The notes under the pieces: model-generated
Told to the model about the DNA's origin: nothing
Database searches by the model: none
The model's input: only the letters and a program-made list of their open reading frames with translations
Position numbers and translations under genes: made by a program
Assembly (NCBI GenBank): GCA_023264995.1
Contig: JAHFUR010000019.1
Coordinates: 17,439-81,438 of the forward strand
Direction of reading: 5' to 3'
DNA length: 64,000 bases
Origin: Acidimicrobiia bacterium
GTDB lineage: Bacteria; Actinomycetota; Acidimicrobiia; Acidimicrobiales; AC-14
In this document: piece after piece, positions 7,806 through 14,989 of the stretch
How positions within the stretch are numbered: the first letter of the stretch is position 1
How the letters are laid out: the number at the start of each line of letters is the position of its first letter

Positions 7806-8700
7806 CGGCGGCCACCTCGGCGGTGAGGGCGAGGTAGACGTCCTCCAGGCTGGGGCGGGCGACGGTGAGCCCGTCGAGGGTGAAGCCGTGCTCCATGGCC
7901 CAGCCGGTGAGGGTGTGGAGCGCCGGCGTGGGGTCGCCCGCCCGCACGAGCACGCCGCGCCCGTCGACGGTGACGGTGGCAGTGCCGAGGTCGGGCAGGG
8001 CCGCGCCGGGTGGGGCGACGAAACGGATCTCCGTGGTCGTGTCCCGCCCGGCCAGGTGGTCGGGAGCGCCCTCGGCCACGATCCGGCCGGCGGCGATGAC
8101 CGCCACCCGGTCGGCCAGGGCCTGGGCCTCGTCCATGTAGTGGGTGGTGAGGAAGATGGTCTTGCCCAGGGCTCGCAGGTTGCGGATGACCTCCCACGCC
8201 TCCCGGCGGGCGGTGGGGTCGAAGCCCGTCGTCGGCTCGTCCAGGAAGACCAGTTCAGGGTCGCCGGCCAGGCCGAGGGCCAGGTCGAGGCGCCGGCGCT
8301 GGCCACCCGACAGCTTCTTCACCACCTCGTTGCGCTTGCTCTCGAGCCCGGTGAGGGCCAGGAGCTCGTCGACCGGGCGGGGGTGCGGGTAGTACCCGGC
8401 GTAGAGCTCGAGCACCTCCGCCACCTTGAGGAAGCGCTCGACGCCGGTCTCCTGCAGGACGATCCCGATCCGCTCCCGCAGGGCCCGCTCGCCCTTGGCC
8501 GGGTCGTGGCCGAGCACCGTCACCTCGCCGGCCGATCGCTGGCGGTACCCCTCGAGGATCTCGACGATCGTGGTCTTGCCGGCGCCGTTCGGGCCGAGGA
8601 ACCCGAAGACCTCGCCCTCCTCCACGTCGAAGTCGACCCCGCGGACGGCCTCGATCGGGCCGTAGGACTTCTGGAGGTCCCGGACGCGGATGGCCGGCAT
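7798..8700 (-). CDS. ABC transporter ATP-binding protein, DrrA/CcmA-like
   Basis: This 300-residue ATPase has Walker A GPNGAGKTT, signature LSGGQRRR, Walker B LVFLDEPTTGFDP and switch His in LTTHYMDEAQ. An additional C-terminal domain (about 225-300) is typical of daunorubicin-resistance-type ATPases. Its partner is the ABC-2 permease that overlaps its 3' end. It is the first gene of the minus-strand cassette and diverges from the SRAP gene across 75 bases, so the cassette promoter should lie in 8701-8775. The pair most likely exports a hydrophobic compound. Confidence 0.88.
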   Translation of the reverse strand: MPAIRVRDLQKSYGPIEAVRGVDFDVEEGEVFGFLGPNGAGKTTIVEILEGYRQRSAGEVTVLGHDPAKGERALRERIGIVLQETGVERFLKVAEVLELYAGYYPHPRPVDELLALTGLESKRNEVVKKLSGGQRRRLDLALGLAGDPELVFLDEPTTGFDPTARREAWEVIRNLRALGKTIFLTTHYMDEAQALADRVAVIAAGRIVAEGAPDHLAGRDTTTEIRFVAPPGAALPDLGTATVTVDGRGVLVRAGDPTPALHTLTGWAMEHGFTLDGLTVARPSLEDVYLALTAEVAADG

Positions 8701-8762
8701 CGAACGGCTCCTCTGTTGCGGCGTGGGCTGTCCACCCTCAACGTTCGGCTCCCGTCCGACTC

Positions 8763-8768
8763 TACTGT
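8763..8768 (+). promoter_or_regulatory. Leaderless-type -10 box of the SRAP gene
   Basis: TACTGT ends 7 bases before the GTG at 8776. The gap GGGGGAC could also act as a weak ribosome site. Confidence 0.45.
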
Positions 8769-8775
8769 GGGGGAC

Positions 8776-9468
8776 GTGTGCGGTCGGATCGTTGTCGCTC
8801 GACCAGTTGACGTGCTGGCCGACTTCTTCGGCGCCGGCGAGGTCGTCGTCGCCGAGCGGGCGCCGAGCTGGAACGTGGCCCCGGGCGCCGAGATCCTGGC
8901 CGTCGCCGGCACCCGGGCCGGGCGCCGGCTGGGCATCATGCGGTGGGGGCTGGTGCCGTCGTGGTCGACCGGTCGCGACGGTGCGCCGCGGCCGACGAAC
9001 GCCCGGGTGGAATCGATCCTCGACAAGGCCATGTTCGCCGACGCGCTGGCCCGCCGGCGGTGCCTGGTGGTGGTCGACGGCTTCTACGAGTGGCGCCGGC
9101 CGTTGGGCGGGCCCAAGCAGCCCTACCTGCTCGACCTGGCCGACGGCTCCGGCGACCCTTTCGCCCTCGCCGGCATCTGGGACCGCAACGCCGGCGAGGT
9201 CAGCTGCGCGGTGATCACCGCCCCCGCCGACGCCGACCTGGCCTGGCTCCACGACCGCATGCCGGTCCGCATCGACCGCCACGGTTGGGACGCGTGGCTC
9301 GACCCGGCCCACGACGACATGGACGACCTCGTCGCCCTGTTGGAGTCGCGGGTGCCGTCGGTGCCTCTCCGCGCCCGCCCCGTCGGCACCCGGGTCAACA
9401 ATGCCCGCCACGACGGCCCGGACCTGGTCGAGGTCCTCTCGGGCGAGATCCAGCCCCAGTTGTTGTGA
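8776..9468 (+). CDS. SRAP domain abasic-site DNA-protein crosslinking protein (YedK/HMCES family)
   Basis: This 230-residue protein starts GTG-TGC, so Cys2 becomes the N-terminal residue after methionine removal. It is the residue that forms the thiazolidine crosslink with abasic sites in single-stranded DNA. The other active-site positions are present: Asn33 (SWNVAP), Asn75 (RPTNARVES), Glu105 (GFYEWRR) and His159 (LHDRMPV). The start is fixed by the need for Cys2. The protein shields abasic sites at replication forks from nucleases and error-prone processing. Its stop overlaps the start of the GH43-like gene (GTGA), so the two are probably co-transcribed. An ABC exporter cassette diverges upstream. 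Confidence 0.92.
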   Translation: MCGRIVVARPVDVLADFFGAGEVVVAERAPSWNVAPGAEILAVAGTRAGRRLGIMRWGLVPSWSTGRDGAPRPTNARVESILDKAMFADALARRRCLVVVDGFYEWRRPLGGPKQPYLLDLADGSGDPFALAGIWDRNAGEVSCAVITAPADADLAWLHDRMPVRIDRHGWDAWLDPAHDDMDDLVALLESRVPSVPLRARPVGTRVNNARHDGPDLVEVLSGEIQPQLL

Positions 9469-10496
9469 CCGGCCGGGGAGGCCGGCGGGTGCCTGCCGTG
9501 GCCGGCGTGGTCGTCGCCCTCCTAGCGGCGGCGGCCCTGGTCGTCGTGAACCGCCACGGCTCGGAGGCGGTGCCGGCCATGCCCGCCCTGCCCGTGCTGG
9601 GCCCGGCCCGTGACGTGTACGACGGCGACTTGGGCGACCCGTTCGTGCTTCCCGTCACCGCCGGCGGGAAGGTCGTCCGGTTCGTCGCCTTCGGCACCGG
9701 CGACTGGCCGGCGCGCGTCCCGACCGCGGTGTCGTCCGACCTGGCCACCTGGCACGCCGGCGGCGACGCGCTCCCCGACCTGCCGGCGTGGGCGGCGCCG
9801 GACCCGAGGAACTCGTTGAGCTGGGCGCCGGCGGCGCTGGAGACCGCGGCGGGGTACGTGCTCTACGTCAGCCTGCCCGACGCGGCCAGTGGCCAGCAAT
9901 GCATCGGGGCGGCCACGTCGTCGGTCCCCGAGGGCCCCTACCGGGGCGCTGGCGACGGGCCGCTCCTCTGCCAGCACGACCTGGGTGGCTCGATTGACCC
10001 GGCGGTCGTCCGGGACGGCGCCGGTCGCCTCCACATGCTCTGGAAGAACGACGGCAACTCCGTCGGCGCCCCGAGCGGCCTCTGGGAGCAGGGCCTCCGG
10101 GCCGACGGCTTGGCCATGGTCGGCCCGGCCCACCGGCTCCTGACCACCACCCAGCCCTGGCAGGGCGGGATCATCGAGGAGCCGGCGGCCATCCCGGCCG
10201 GCGGCGGCGGGTGGTGGCTGTTCTACTCGGCCAACGCCTTCGACCGGCCCGAGTACGCCACCGGGCTGGCGTTCTGCCCGTCGCTCGCCGGCCCGTGCCG
10301 GGAAGCGTCGGACCGGCCGTACTACGACACCGCCGCCCTGGGCCAGGTCAACCAGTTCGCCCCCGGAGGGATGGAGACCTTCCGCGACGCCGGCGGCGAC
10401 CTGTGGGCCGTCTTCGACACCTGGAACCGGCCCACCCGCAATGGGCGCTTCTACTGCTGCCGCTCCGTGCAGATGGCCCGGGTGCTCTCGGCCTAG
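9465..10496 (+). CDS. Membrane-anchored GH43-like five-bladed beta-propeller protein
   Basis: This 343-residue protein has an N-terminal anchor or signal helix (residues 11-29). It then shows the acidic triad layout of glycoside hydrolase family 43: Asp58 (GDLGDPFVL), Asp178 (GSIDPAVV) and Glu238/239 (IIEEPAAI), plus the family-typical SWAP at 119-122. It probably acts outside the membrane on arabinose- or xylose-containing glycans, such as arabinan or cell wall arabinogalactan. That substrate is inference. Paired cysteines (CPSLAGPC, CC) suggest an oxidised location. The GTG start overlaps the SRAP stop by four bases. An alternative GTG at 9489 would shorten the N-terminus. It converges with valS. 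Confidence 0.75.
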   Translation: MTGRGGRRVPAVAGVVVALLAAAALVVVNRHGSEAVPAMPALPVLGPARDVYDGDLGDPFVLPVTAGGKVVRFVAFGTGDWPARVPTAVSSDLATWHAGGDALPDLPAWAAPDPRNSLSWAPAALETAAGYVLYVSLPDAASGQQCIGAATSSVPEGPYRGAGDGPLLCQHDLGGSIDPAVVRDGAGRLHMLWKNDGNSVGAPSGLWEQGLRADGLAMVGPAHRLLTTTQPWQGGIIEEPAAIPAGGGGWWLFYSANAFDRPEYATGLAFCPSLAGPCREASDRPYYDTAALGQVNQFAPGGMETFRDAGGDLWAVFDTWNRPTRNGRFYCCRSVQMARVLSA

Positions 10497-10519
10497 CCCG
10501 CTCGCCCTCCGAGCCGGCG

Positions 10520-13051
10520 TCAGGCCGGCGCCAGCTCCACCGTCACCGACGGCTCCGCTGCCTCCTCGGTGACCAGGTCGGCGATCCGGCCGGCATCGCG
10601 CACGTCGCCATCGGCCGCGCCCAGCGCGGCCAGGCGGGCTGCCGTGTCGCGGACCACGACCCGGGCCACGTCGGCCCGCATCGACACCTGGGCCACGGTC
10701 TTGGCCTTGCGCACCTCACCCAGGACGGATGCCGCCACGTCCAGGACCAAGGGGTCGCCGCCGGCATGGCCGGACAGTTCGCCGGCAGTGGGCCAAGCCG
10801 AGCGGTGGACCGAGCCGTCCTTCCACCACGACCACACCTCCTCGGTGACGAAGGGCAGGAACGGGGCGAAGAGGCGGAGGAGCGTCGACAGGGCCAGGGT
10901 CAGCGCCCGGTTGGCCGACGCCGCGCCGGCGTCGCCCTGGCCGCCGTAGGCCCGGCTCTTCACCAGCTCCAAGTAGTCGTCGCAGAAGCTCCAGAAGAAC
11001 GACTCGGCCCGCTCCAACGCTCGGGCGTAGTCGTAGCCCTCGAACGCGGTCGTGGCCTCGCCGACCAGCGACGCCAGGCCGGCGAGCATGGCCTGGTCGA
11101 GCGGGGAGGTGACCTCACCCTCATCACCCAGCCGCGAGAGCACGAACTTGGAGGCGTTGAGGAGCTTGATGGCCAGCCGCCGGCCGACCTTCATCTGGCC
11201 CTCGTCGAAGGCGGTGTCCACGCCCGGGCGCCCGCTGGCCGCCCAGTAGCGGACCGCGTCGGCGCCGTGCTGGTCGAGCAGGCCGATGGGCGTGAGGGCG
11301 TTGCCCTTGGACTTCGACATCTTCTTGCGGTCGGGGTCGAGGACCCAACCCGAGATGGCCGCGTCGGTCCAGGGCAGCGTCCCGTGCTCCAGGTCGGAGC
11401 GCACCACTGTGGAGAACAGCCAGGTGCGGATGATCTCGTGGGCCTGGGGCCGGACGTCCATCGGGAAGACGCGGTCGAACAGGTCGGGGTCGTCGGCCCA
11501 GCGGCCGCCGATCTGCGGGGTGAGCGACGACGTGGCCCACGTGTCCATGACGTCGGGCTCGCCGGTGAAGCCGCCCGGTTGGTCGCGCTGGTCGGGAGCA
11601 AAGCCATCCGGCACGTCGGTAGAGGGGTCGATGGGCAGCCGGGACTCGTCGGGAACGAGCGGCTGGTCGTAGCGGACCGAGCCGTCCTCGCCCAGGCGGT
11701 ACCAGAGCGGGAAGGGCACGCCGAAGAACCGCTGGCGGCTGATGAGCCAGTCGGTGTTGAGGCCGGTGACCCAGGACTCGAACCGGGCCCGCATGTACGG
11801 CGGGTGCCAGCGCAGCTCCCGGCCTCGCTCCAGGAGCCTCTCCTGGTGGTCGAGGGTATGGATGAACCATTGGCGGCTGCTGAGGATCTCGAGGGGCTTG
11901 TTGCCCTTTTCGAAGAACTTCACCGCGTGGGTGATGGGCCGGGGTTCGCCGACCAGGTCGCCGGACTCACGCAGCAGCTCGACGATGCGGGCCCGGGCCG
12001 GCTCCATCTTCTTGCCGGTCACCTCGGCCCACGCCGCCGGCGCCTCGACCCCCGCCGGCGGGTCGGCCTGGATACGCCCGTCGCGCCCGACGATGGTGCG
12101 GGTCTCCAGGCCCAGCTCCCGCCACCACGTCACGTCGGTGACGTCGCCGAACGTGCAGATCATGGCCACGCCGGTGCCCTTGTCGGGCTCGGCCAGGGGG
12201 TGGGCGACGATGGGCACGCCGACGCCGAACAAAGGGGTGGTCGCCTTCAACCCGAACAGCGGCTGGTACCGCGCGTCGTCGGGGTGGGCCACGAGGGCGA
12301 CACATGCGGCGATCAGCTCGGGGCGGGTGGTGTCGATCTCGATGGGCGTGCCGTCCGGGCCGCCGAAACGGATGCGGTGGTAGGCGCTGGCCACCTCGCG
12401 GTCCTCCAGCTCGGCCTGGGCGATGGCGGTCTGGAAGTCGACGTCCCACAGGGTGGGCGCCACCTTCTGGTACGCCTGGCCGGCGGCCAGGAGGTGGAGA
12501 AACCCCCGCTGGGAGGCCCGCTGGGCCTCGGGGCCGATGGTGGTGTACGTCATCTGCCAGTCGACGGAGAGGCCGACGCGCCGCCACAGCTCCTCGAAGG
12601 TCTTCTCGTCCTCGACAGTCAGCCGGACGCACAGCTCGACGAAGTTCGGGCGCGACACCGGGAGGGGTGGCGACGGGGGCTTGGCCGGCGGCTCGAAGTC
12701 GGGGACGTACGGGAGAGCCGGGTCGCAGCGGACGCCGTAGTAGTTCTGGACCCGACGCTCGGTGGGCAGGCCGTTGTCGTCCCAACCCATGGGGTAGAAG
12801 ACCTCGCGGCCTCGCATGCGCTGGAACCGGGCCACGGTGTCGGTGTGGGTGTAGGAGAAGATGTGGCCGACGTGGAGCGAGCCGCTCACCGTCGGCGGTG
12901 GCGTGTCGATCGAGTAGATCTCGGCGCGGGACTTGGTGCGGTCGAAGCGGTAGGTCCCGTCGGCCTCCCAGCGCGCCCCCCACTTCTCCTCGAGGCCTTC
13001 GAGGTGCGGCTTCTCAGGGACGCGATTTTCCGGGACGCTTGGTGCAGGCAC
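10520..13051 (-). CDS. valS: Valyl-tRNA synthetase
   Basis: This class I aminoacyl-tRNA synthetase attaches valine to tRNA-Val. The HVGH form of the HIGH motif is at about residues 60-63 (TVSGSLHVGHIFSYTH), GWDDNGLPTERRV follows, and KKMSKSKGN lies at about residue 580. A long editing domain lies between them and an anticodon-binding region at the C-terminus. The GTG at 13051 gives 843 residues and begins just before the conserved EKPHLEGLEEKW. An ATG 42 bases further upstream would run into cysS and is less likely. The gene diverges from cysS with only 17 bases between the start codons. Confidence 0.93.
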   Translation of the reverse strand: MPAPSVPENRVPEKPHLEGLEEKWGARWEADGTYRFDRTKSRAEIYSIDTPPPTVSGSLHVGHIFSYTHTDTVARFQRMRGREVFYPMGWDDNGLPTERRVQNYYGVRCDPALPYVPDFEPPAKPPSPPLPVSRPNFVELCVRLTVEDEKTFEELWRRVGLSVDWQMTYTTIGPEAQRASQRGFLHLLAAGQAYQKVAPTLWDVDFQTAIAQAELEDREVASAYHRIRFGGPDGTPIEIDTTRPELIAACVALVAHPDDARYQPLFGLKATTPLFGVGVPIVAHPLAEPDKGTGVAMICTFGDVTDVTWWRELGLETRTIVGRDGRIQADPPAGVEAPAAWAEVTGKKMEPARARIVELLRESGDLVGEPRPITHAVKFFEKGNKPLEILSSRQWFIHTLDHQERLLERGRELRWHPPYMRARFESWVTGLNTDWLISRQRFFGVPFPLWYRLGEDGSVRYDQPLVPDESRLPIDPSTDVPDGFAPDQRDQPGGFTGEPDVMDTWATSSLTPQIGGRWADDPDLFDRVFPMDVRPQAHEIIRTWLFSTVVRSDLEHGTLPWTDAAISGWVLDPDRKKMSKSKGNALTPIGLLDQHGADAVRYWAASGRPGVDTAFDEGQMKVGRRLAIKLLNASKFVLSRLGDEGEVTSPLDQAMLAGLASLVGEATTAFEGYDYARALERAESFFWSFCDDYLELVKSRAYGGQGDAGAASANRALTLALSTLLRLFAPFLPFVTEEVWSWWKDGSVHRSAWPTAGELSGHAGGDPLVLDVAASVLGEVRKAKTVAQVSMRADVARVVVRDTAARLAALGAADGDVRDAGRIADLVTEEAAEPSVTVELAPA

Positions 13052-13056
13052 ACGGT

Positions 13057-13063
13057 TACGGTA
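13057..13063. promoter_or_regulatory. Overlapping divergent -10 boxes for valS and cysS
   Basis: On the plus strand TACGGT (13057-13062) ends 6 bases before the cysS GTG. On the minus strand TACCGT (13063-13058) ends 6 bases before the valS GTG. The two hexamers share five base pairs. Neither gene has a Shine-Dalgarno, so both are probably leaderless, and polymerase can occupy only one at a time. Confidence 0.5.
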
Positions 13064-13068
13064 CTCAG

Positions 13069-14421
13069 GTGATCCGCCTCCACGACACCGCATTGGGACG
13101 CGTGGCCGACGTCGAGCTCCGCGACGCCGGCAAGGTCTCCATGTATGTGTGCGGGCCGACGGTCGACGGGCTGCCTCACGTCGGCCACGGTCGGATGGCC
13201 CTGGTCTGGGACGTGCTCCGCCGGTACCTGGAGTGGGGCGGGCTCGATGTGCGCTTCGTGTCCAACATCACCGACATCGACGACAAGATCATCGCCCGGG
13301 CCAACGCGGAGGGCCGGTCGGCGACCGACGTCGCCGTCCAGTACGAGGAGGCCTGGTACGACTCGATGAAGGCACTCGGCGTCAAGCGCCCGACGGTCGA
13401 CCCCCACGCCACCGCCTACGTCGACCAGATGGTCGAGCTGATCGCCGGCCTCGTCGCCGCCGGCAAGGCGTACACGACCTCCGACGGGGTGTACCTGTCG
13501 GTCGACGCCGTACCGGGCTACGGCCTGCTGGCCCGCCAGTCCCTCGACAGCCTGCGCTCCGGCGCCCGGGTCGATGTCGTGGAGGAGAAGCGGTCGCCGC
13601 TGGACTTCGCCCTCTGGAAGGCGGCCAAGCCGGGCGAGCCGGCGTGGGACGCACCATGGGGTGCCGGCCGCCCCGGGTGGCACACCGAGTGCGTGGTGAT
13701 GTCGCTGGACCTGCTCGGCGAGGGGTTCGACCTCCACGGCGGCGGGATCGACCTGGCCTTCCCCCACCACGAGAACGAGCGGGCGCAGTCGGTCGCCGCC
13801 GGCCACGACTTCACCCGCCACTGGGCCCACAACGGCCACGTGCAGATGGCCGGCGAGAAGATGTCGAAGTCGCTCGGCAACTTCAGGACCCTCACCGACC
13901 TGCTCGCCGAGGTCGACCCCCGGGCCTACCGGTTGGTCGTCCTTCAGTCCCACTACCGGGCTCCCGTCGAGGTGACGGGCGCGACCCTCGACGCCGCCAC
14001 CCGCGCCCTGGCCGGGCTCGACGGGTTCGGCCGGCGAGTCGCCGACCTGCCGAGCGTGGCGGCCGATGCCGCCGCCGTCGAACGGTTCCGCGCCGCCATG
14101 GACGACGACCTCGACACCCCCAGGGCCATGGCCGAGCTCTGGGGCGTCGTGAAGGCGGCCAACACGGCGCGGGATGCCGGCGATCCCGCCGGCGCCGCCG
14201 CCTTCGCCGCCGCGGCCCGGGAGATCGCCGGCGCTGTCGGGTTGTCGCTCGGGGCCGGCAGCGATGAGATCCCCGCCGACATCGCCGCCCTCGTCGCTGC
14301 CCGTGACGCGGCACGCGCCGGGCGCGACTTCGCCGGCGCCGACGGCCTGCGCGACCGCCTCGAGGCGCTCGGCTGGGTGGTCGAGGACACGCCCGGGGGG
14401 ACACGCGCCAGACGTCAGTGA
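13069..14421 (+). CDS. cysS: Cysteinyl-tRNA synthetase
   Basis: This 450-residue class I synthetase charges tRNA-Cys. Visible motifs are the zinc ligand Cys28 in [10 protein letters not shown], the HVGH signature at 37-40, WHTEC and FPHHENE (further zinc ligands), and EKMSKSLGN. The C-terminal helical anticodon domain ends in KARR-like basic residues. The GTG start immediately precedes IRLHDTALG, the normal beginning of the family. There is no ribosome site, but TACGGT lies 6 bases upstream, which suggests a leaderless mRNA. The mycothiol ligase MshC is a paralogue. The length and domain end favour CysS here. Confidence 0.93.
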   Translation: MIRLHDTALGRVADVELRDAGKVSMYVCGPTVDGLPHVGHGRMALVWDVLRRYLEWGGLDVRFVSNITDIDDKIIARANAEGRSATDVAVQYEEAWYDSMKALGVKRPTVDPHATAYVDQMVELIAGLVAAGKAYTTSDGVYLSVDAVPGYGLLARQSLDSLRSGARVDVVEEKRSPLDFALWKAAKPGEPAWDAPWGAGRPGWHTECVVMSLDLLGEGFDLHGGGIDLAFPHHENERAQSVAAGHDFTRHWAHNGHVQMAGEKMSKSLGNFRTLTDLLAEVDPRAYRLVVLQSHYRAPVEVTGATLDAATRALAGLDGFGRRVADLPSVAADAAAVERFRAAMDDDLDTPRAMAELWGVVKAANTARDAGDPAGAAAFAAAAREIAGAVGLSLGAGSDEIPADIAALVAARDAARAGRDFAGADGLRDRLEALGWVVEDTPGGTRARRQ

Positions 14422-14503
14422 CAGCCGGGCCTGGTTGCCTCCGGCAGTGATCTCGGTCGTCGCTGGGGCGCGAACCGTCGTGGCCGTGTGCCAAAGACAC
14501 CTA

Positions 14504-14623
14504 GAGACACGGCGGGGCTCGACTGGTAACTTCCCGCGCGGGGAATTCGCTTTTGCACGGCATCACCGCACGGTTGGGCAGTCCCCTGGGTGTACGTCCA
14601 ACGCGAGAAGGGGGATCGCCACC
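14504..14623 (+). promoter_or_regulatory. Cold-shock gene leader region
   Basis: A candidate promoter (GAGACA 14504-14509, 17 bases, TAACTT 14527-14532) would give a leader of about 85 bases. The leader carries a short hairpin around TTCCCGCGCGGGGAA (14531-14545) followed by CGCTTTT. Long structured leaders are common for cold shock genes. The promoter match is weak. Confidence 0.3.
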
Positions 14624-14827
14624 GTGGCGACCGGAACTGTCAAGTGGTTCAACGCTGACAAGGGGTACGGGTTCATCCAGCAGGAGGACGGCGGCGACGT
14701 CTTCGTCCACTTCAGTGCCATCCAGAAGCCGGGGTACCGCAGCCTTGAGGAGGGCGAGCCGGTGGAGTTCGATGTGCAGACCGGCCCCAAGGGCCTTCAG
14801 GCTGCCAACGTCCGTCCCCGCGGTTAG
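14624..14827 (+). CDS. Cold shock domain protein (CspA family)
   Basis: This 67-residue single OB-fold protein has both RNA-binding motifs: KGYGFIQ (RNP1, about residues 14-20) and VFVHFSAI (RNP2, 28-35). It binds single-stranded RNA/DNA and acts as an RNA chaperone. The GTG start is supported by GAGAAGGGGG upstream and by the canonical [10 protein letters not shown] beginning. The length matches the family exactly. It lies downstream of cysS but has its own 200-base upstream region, so it is probably transcribed separately. Confidence 0.95.
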   Translation: MATGTVKWFNADKGYGFIQQEDGGDVFVHFSAIQKPGYRSLEEGEPVEFDVQTGPKGLQAANVRPRG

Positions 14828-14976
14828 CGCTTCGAACCGAACGGGATGACCCGCCGCCCCCCGGGTGGCCAAGGTGGGGGCGGTGGAGGCGCCAGGCCCC
14901 GCCTGGTCTTCGGCGCCGGCGGAGAGGCACAGATCGAAGTCGGGGCGCGGTACCCGTCGCGGGGGAAGGGGGTCGG

Positions 14977-14982
14977 TACGCT
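14977..14982 (+). promoter_or_regulatory. Leaderless-type -10 box of the coiled-coil gene
   Basis: TACGCT ends 7 bases before the GTG at 14990. No ribosome binding site lies in the gap. Confidence 0.45.
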
Positions 14983-14989
14983 ATCGACC

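Noticed and set aside
10211..13072. A roughly 950-codon open frame on the plus strand
   Set aside because: It lies opposite valS, whose motifs are unmistakable. The frame is an artefact of high GC content.
13069..14421. MshC (mycothiol ligase) instead of CysS
   Set aside because: The length, KMSKS region and full C-terminal anticodon domain fit CysS. MshC is shorter at the C-terminus.
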